DNA from: Tectiglobus sp963922535
Lineage (GTDB): Bacteria > Pseudomonadota > Alphaproteobacteria > Rhizobiales > Hyphomicrobiaceae
Length of the DNA stretch: 7,143 nt
Direction: 5' to 3'
NCBI GenBank assembly: GCA_963922535.1
Contig: CAWUIN010000128.1
Coordinates: 1-7,143 of the forward strand
Part shown: positions 6,459 through 7,143 of the stretch, piece by piece
Position numbering within the stretch: the stretch's first letter is position 1
Layout: each line of letters begins with the position of its first letter
Made by a program: the position numbers and the translations under genes
The notes under the pieces: generated by a model
What the model saw: only the letters and a program-made list of their open reading frames with translations
The model's database searches: none
What the model was told of the DNA's origin: nothing

Positions 6459-7143
6459 ATGAGCAATAACAGCAAGGATAAGATCAATCAGCCGCTAATT
6501 GATACGCAGTCCCCGGGCGCTTCCAAACTTCCAGGCACTCCTGATACGGCGGGCCAGGGCGCGCTCTCGCAGAACAACGAGGTGGCAGGCTTCATCGCAC
6601 AGATGCAAGCGATGGCGCCGCCCGTACGCCAGGGCCACGGCCATGGCCGCCTGATTTTCGCGATGGATGCCACGATGAGCCGGCAGCCTACCTGGGATAT
6701 GGCGCTGGCCCTGCAGGGAGACATGTTCGAGGCAGTCGCGCGCATTGGCGGGCTTGACGTACAGCTTGTCTATTTCCGCGGCTTCAAAGAGTGCCGCTCA
6801 TCGAAATGGGTGTCAAACCCTGCCTCGCTTGCAAAAATGATGACCACAGTGCAATGCGCCGGCGGGCTCACCCAAATTGGTAAGGTGCTCTCTCACACCC
6901 GACAGGAAAGCGAGGCGCGCCGTGTGAACGCACTCGTCTACGTCGGCGATGCAATGGAGGAAAACATCGATCACCTCTGCCAGAAGGCTGGCGAACTGGC
7001 GCTGCTCGGCGTACCGGTGTTCCTGTTTCAGGAAGGCCATAATCGTGCGGCCGAGGCTGCCTTCCGCGAAATTGCACGTTTGACAAAGGGTGCCTTCTGC
7101 CGCTTCGATGCTGGGTCTGCTACACAACTGCGTGCGCTGTTAT
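6459..7143 (+). CDS. VWA-domain protein of unknown function (3' end cut by the window)
   Basis: An ATG at 6459 opens a frame that stays open for 228 codons to the right edge. An earlier ATG at 6434 is in another frame and stops at once. The Shine-Dalgarno is weak. Residues 1-60 are polar, Pro/Gln/Gly-rich and probably flexible. From about residue 64 there is a von Willebrand factor A fold: LIFAMDATMS with the metal-site motif D70-x-T72-x-S74, Thr138 in GGLTQIGKVL, and Asp164 in LVYVGDAMEE, so the MIDAS metal-binding set looks complete. GVPVFLFQEG (about 190-199) is a later core strand. There is no signal peptide or membrane segment, so it is probably cytoplasmic. I recall similar short proteins (about 230-260 residues) as conserved hypothetical genes in alphaproteobacteria, so only a short C-terminus is likely missing. 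Its 50-bp distance from putA allows co-transcription. The function is unknown; VWA domains usually mediate metal-dependent protein contacts. Confidence 0.88.
   Translation, partial: MSNNSKDKINQPLIDTQSPGASKLPGTPDTAGQGALSQNNEVAGFIAQMQAMAPPVRQGHGHGRLIFAMDATMSRQPTWDMALALQGDMFEAVARIGGLDVQLVYFRGFKECRSSKWVSNPASLAKMMTTVQCAGGLTQIGKVLSHTRQESEARRVNALVYVGDAMEENIDHLCQKAGELALLGVPVFLFQEGHNRAAEAAFREIARLTKGAFCRFDAGSATQLRALL

Overview
The window looks like an ordinary chromosomal stretch of a Gram-negative proteobacterium, most probably an alphaproteobacterium. The grounds are a cell-division ATPase ZapE with the alphaproteobacterial-style N-terminus (YDARIAAGEL), a bifunctional PutA, and a short soluble VWA protein of a type I associate with Rhizobiales-like genomes. 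This placement comes from remembered families and was not searched; the genus is not determined. I see no insertion sequence, phage gene, tRNA, rRNA or CRISPR array.

Layout from left to right: (1) positions 1-539, minus strand: the first ~179 residues of a lysine/alanine-rich, histone H1-like protein that runs off the left edge and carries a 90-bp tandem repeat; (2) 540-922: a divergent, partly very AT-rich intergenic region with no convincing gene; (3) 923-2041, plus: zapE; (4) 2076-2936, minus: panC, convergent with zapE; (5) about 2937-3210: the divergent panC/putA control region, with inverted repeats and a possible promoter; (6) 3211-6408, plus: putA, a full-length proline dehydrogenase / P5C dehydrogenase; (7) 6459 to the right edge, plus: a VWA-domain protein, nearly complete, 50 bp behind putA and possibly co-transcribed with it.

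The genes do not form one pathway. PutA catabolises proline to glutamate, PanC makes pantothenate for coenzyme A, ZapE acts on the division ring, the H1-like protein probably binds nucleic acid, and the VWA protein has no known job. I found no clear sign of an undescribed multi-gene system. The points most worth a second look are the repetitive H1-like protein and its odd C-rich edge, the changed RPxHF motif and missing ATG start of PanC, the paired inverted repeats in front of putA, and the uncharacterised VWA protein behind it.
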